Source of the DNA: Actinomycetes bacterium
Lineage (GTDB): Bacteria; Actinomycetota; Acidimicrobiia; Acidimicrobiales; RAAP-2
Reading direction: 5' to 3'
Length of the DNA stretch: 5,987 nucleotides
NCBI GenBank assembly: GCA_021807965.1
Contig: JAKBCI010000113.1
Location: forward strand, 1-5,987
Within the stretch, counting starts at the first letter, position 1, and each line of letters starts with the position of its first letter. Made by a program: the position numbers and the translations under genes. Under the pieces are notes generated by a model. It was not told the DNA's origin. It ran no database searches and worked only from the letters and a program-made list of their open reading frames with translations. This document shows positions 5,224 to 5,987 of this stretch, piece after piece.

Positions 5224-5235
5224 GGGCAAAGTCTA
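5224..5235 (-). promoter_or_regulatory. Leaderless promoter of tyrS (-10 box and six-base spacer)
   Basis: On the minus strand TAGACT (5235-5230) is followed by TTGCCC and then the ATG at 5223. The 15 bases through the ATG match the nfuA promoter at 14 positions. No convincing -35 box is present in the preceding bases, which run into the end of ccdA. It predicts a tyrS transcript starting at the start codon, independent of ccdA. Confidence 0.65.
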
Positions 5236-5258
5236 GGAGAGGCGGTGCGCCATGCCGG

Positions 5259-5987
5259 CTAGAGCAGTGCGTTGGTCGCCGGAAAGTGAACTTGAAGCCA
5301 GAGCACGAAACTCTGCCATGCCCCGGAGACCTCGGCCACGCCGATGAGAATCAGCATGACGCCGCCGATCTGCCCAATGATCCGGTGGTGTCGGCGCAAC
5401 CACGCTGACGCAGTCGCCATCCACTCAGTGGCGATCGCGGCGACGACGAAGGGTAGCCCGAGGCCGAGGCAGTACACGAAGGCCAATACCGATCCGCGTA
5501 ACGCCGTCGCTCCCGACGAGGACGCGGCCAGCCCGAGAATTGCCGCGAGCGTAGGACCGATGCACGGCGTCCACCCCAGCGCGAAAAGAACGCCGAGCGC
5601 CGCGGCGCCAATGACTGAGGTACGCGGCAGATGATGGACGCGTCGGTCCCGCTGCAGCCACGCCGACGGCCACCACCCCGCAAAGAAGAAGCCCAGGGCG
5701 ACCGTTACGAGGCCAAAGATGATCTCCAGGATTCGCTGATCGTGACGGAGCGAACCACCCAGGCCACCGAACGCCGCGCCGAAGCTCACGAAGACGAGCG
5801 CGAAGCCCACCACAAAGGCGAGGGAACCCGCGACCGCCCGTCCGCGGCCGGTGCGACCGTTGATGCCGCCGGTCGCACCGCTCAGGAACGCCAGGTAGCC
5901 GGGCAGGAGGGGCAGGACGCAGGGTGAAATGAACGACACCAGTCCCGCCGCGAAGGCCAGGGGGAACGCGGCGATCAGCGAACTCGG
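5259..5987 (-). CDS. ccdA: CcdA/DsbD-type membrane thiol-electron transporter (N-terminus cut by window edge)
   Basis: Passes reducing equivalents from cytoplasmic thioredoxin across the membrane to extracytoplasmic thiol carriers; CcdA proteins usually serve cytochrome c maturation. 242 residues are visible and the frame stays open to base 5987. The in-frame GTG at 5939 is not the start, because family-typical sequence precedes it (PLAFAAGLVSFISPCVLPLLPGY). The two redox cysteines lie in SPCVLP (visible residue 23) and GWTPCIGPTLAAILG (residue 142), the hallmark pair of the family. About six hydrophobic segments can be traced, in two groups of three around the loop WLQRDRRVHHLPRTS, as expected. 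Thioredoxin-like ResA and ResB/CcsA genes often lie nearby in actinobacteria and could be off the right edge. It ends 35 bases before tyrS. A role in other thiol redox, such as metal or oxidative stress, cannot be excluded. Confidence 0.93.
   Translation of the reverse strand, partial: PSSLIAAFPLAFAAGLVSFISPCVLPLLPGYLAFLSGATGGINGRTGRGRAVAGSLAFVVGFALVFVSFGAAFGGLGGSLRHDQRILEIIFGLVTVALGFFFAGWWPSAWLQRDRRVHHLPRTSVIGAAALGVLFALGWTPCIGPTLAAILGLAASSSGATALRGSVLAFVYCLGLGLPFVVAAIATEWMATASAWLRRHHRIIGQIGGVMLILIGVAEVSGAWQSFVLWLQVHFPATNALL

Noticed and set aside
5937..5939. GTG as the start of ccdA
   Set aside because: The frame continues to the window edge and the residues before the GTG (PLAFAAGL) match the usual start of the first CcdA membrane helix, so the true start is outside the window.

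Overview
This window looks like core chromosome of a GC-rich actinobacterium (roughly 60% G+C by eye). Four things point that way: chorismate synthase followed directly by shikimate kinase, a CcdA-type membrane protein, very tight gene packing, and leaderless promoters as the main start signal. Something near Acidimicrobiia would fit, but this placement is inference from protein style and gene order, not a database match. No mobile element, CRISPR array, RNA gene or phage gene is visible. Almost every base belongs to one of nine genes, and the longest gap between genes is 114 bases.

Layout from left to right. The minus strand carries the start of shikimate kinase (aroK, cut by the left edge), 2 bases after the end of chorismate synthase (aroC). 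Upstream of aroC, and also on the minus strand, is an NfuA-type Fe-S carrier. Divergent from nfuA is a plus-strand gene for a cysteine-rich protein whose Cys pattern recalls YkgJ/DUF3109-type metal-chelating proteins. It converges on a small minus-strand gene with a CxxC...HxxxC knuckle; their stop codons interleave in one CTAG. Next comes a 75-residue plus-strand protein. It converges on a minus-strand pair, tyrS (tyrosyl-tRNA synthetase) and a small lipoprotein gene, joined by a GTGA overlap. At the right edge, on the minus strand, is most of a CcdA/DsbD-type thiol-electron transporter, cut at its N-terminus.

The products are mostly housekeeping: the last steps to chorismate, Fe-S cluster delivery, tRNA charging and membrane thiol redox or cytochrome c maturation. 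Four small or poorly characterised proteins lie among them. The most notable non-coding pattern is that five genes (aroC, nfuA, the Cys-rich gene, the 75-residue gene and tyrS) each have a TAnnnT -10 box exactly six bases before the start codon. This places the transcription start at or next to the first base of the start codon, so the mRNAs should be leaderless. The pattern also corrects two start codons. One small gene instead has a strong Shine-Dalgarno sequence, and two genes (aroK and the lipoprotein gene) seem to be translationally coupled. The nfuA/Cys-rich divergent promoter pair is exactly mirror-symmetric around a GC-rich palindrome. I found no clear undescribed multi-gene system; the best leads are the uncharacterised Cys-rich pair and the promoter architecture.
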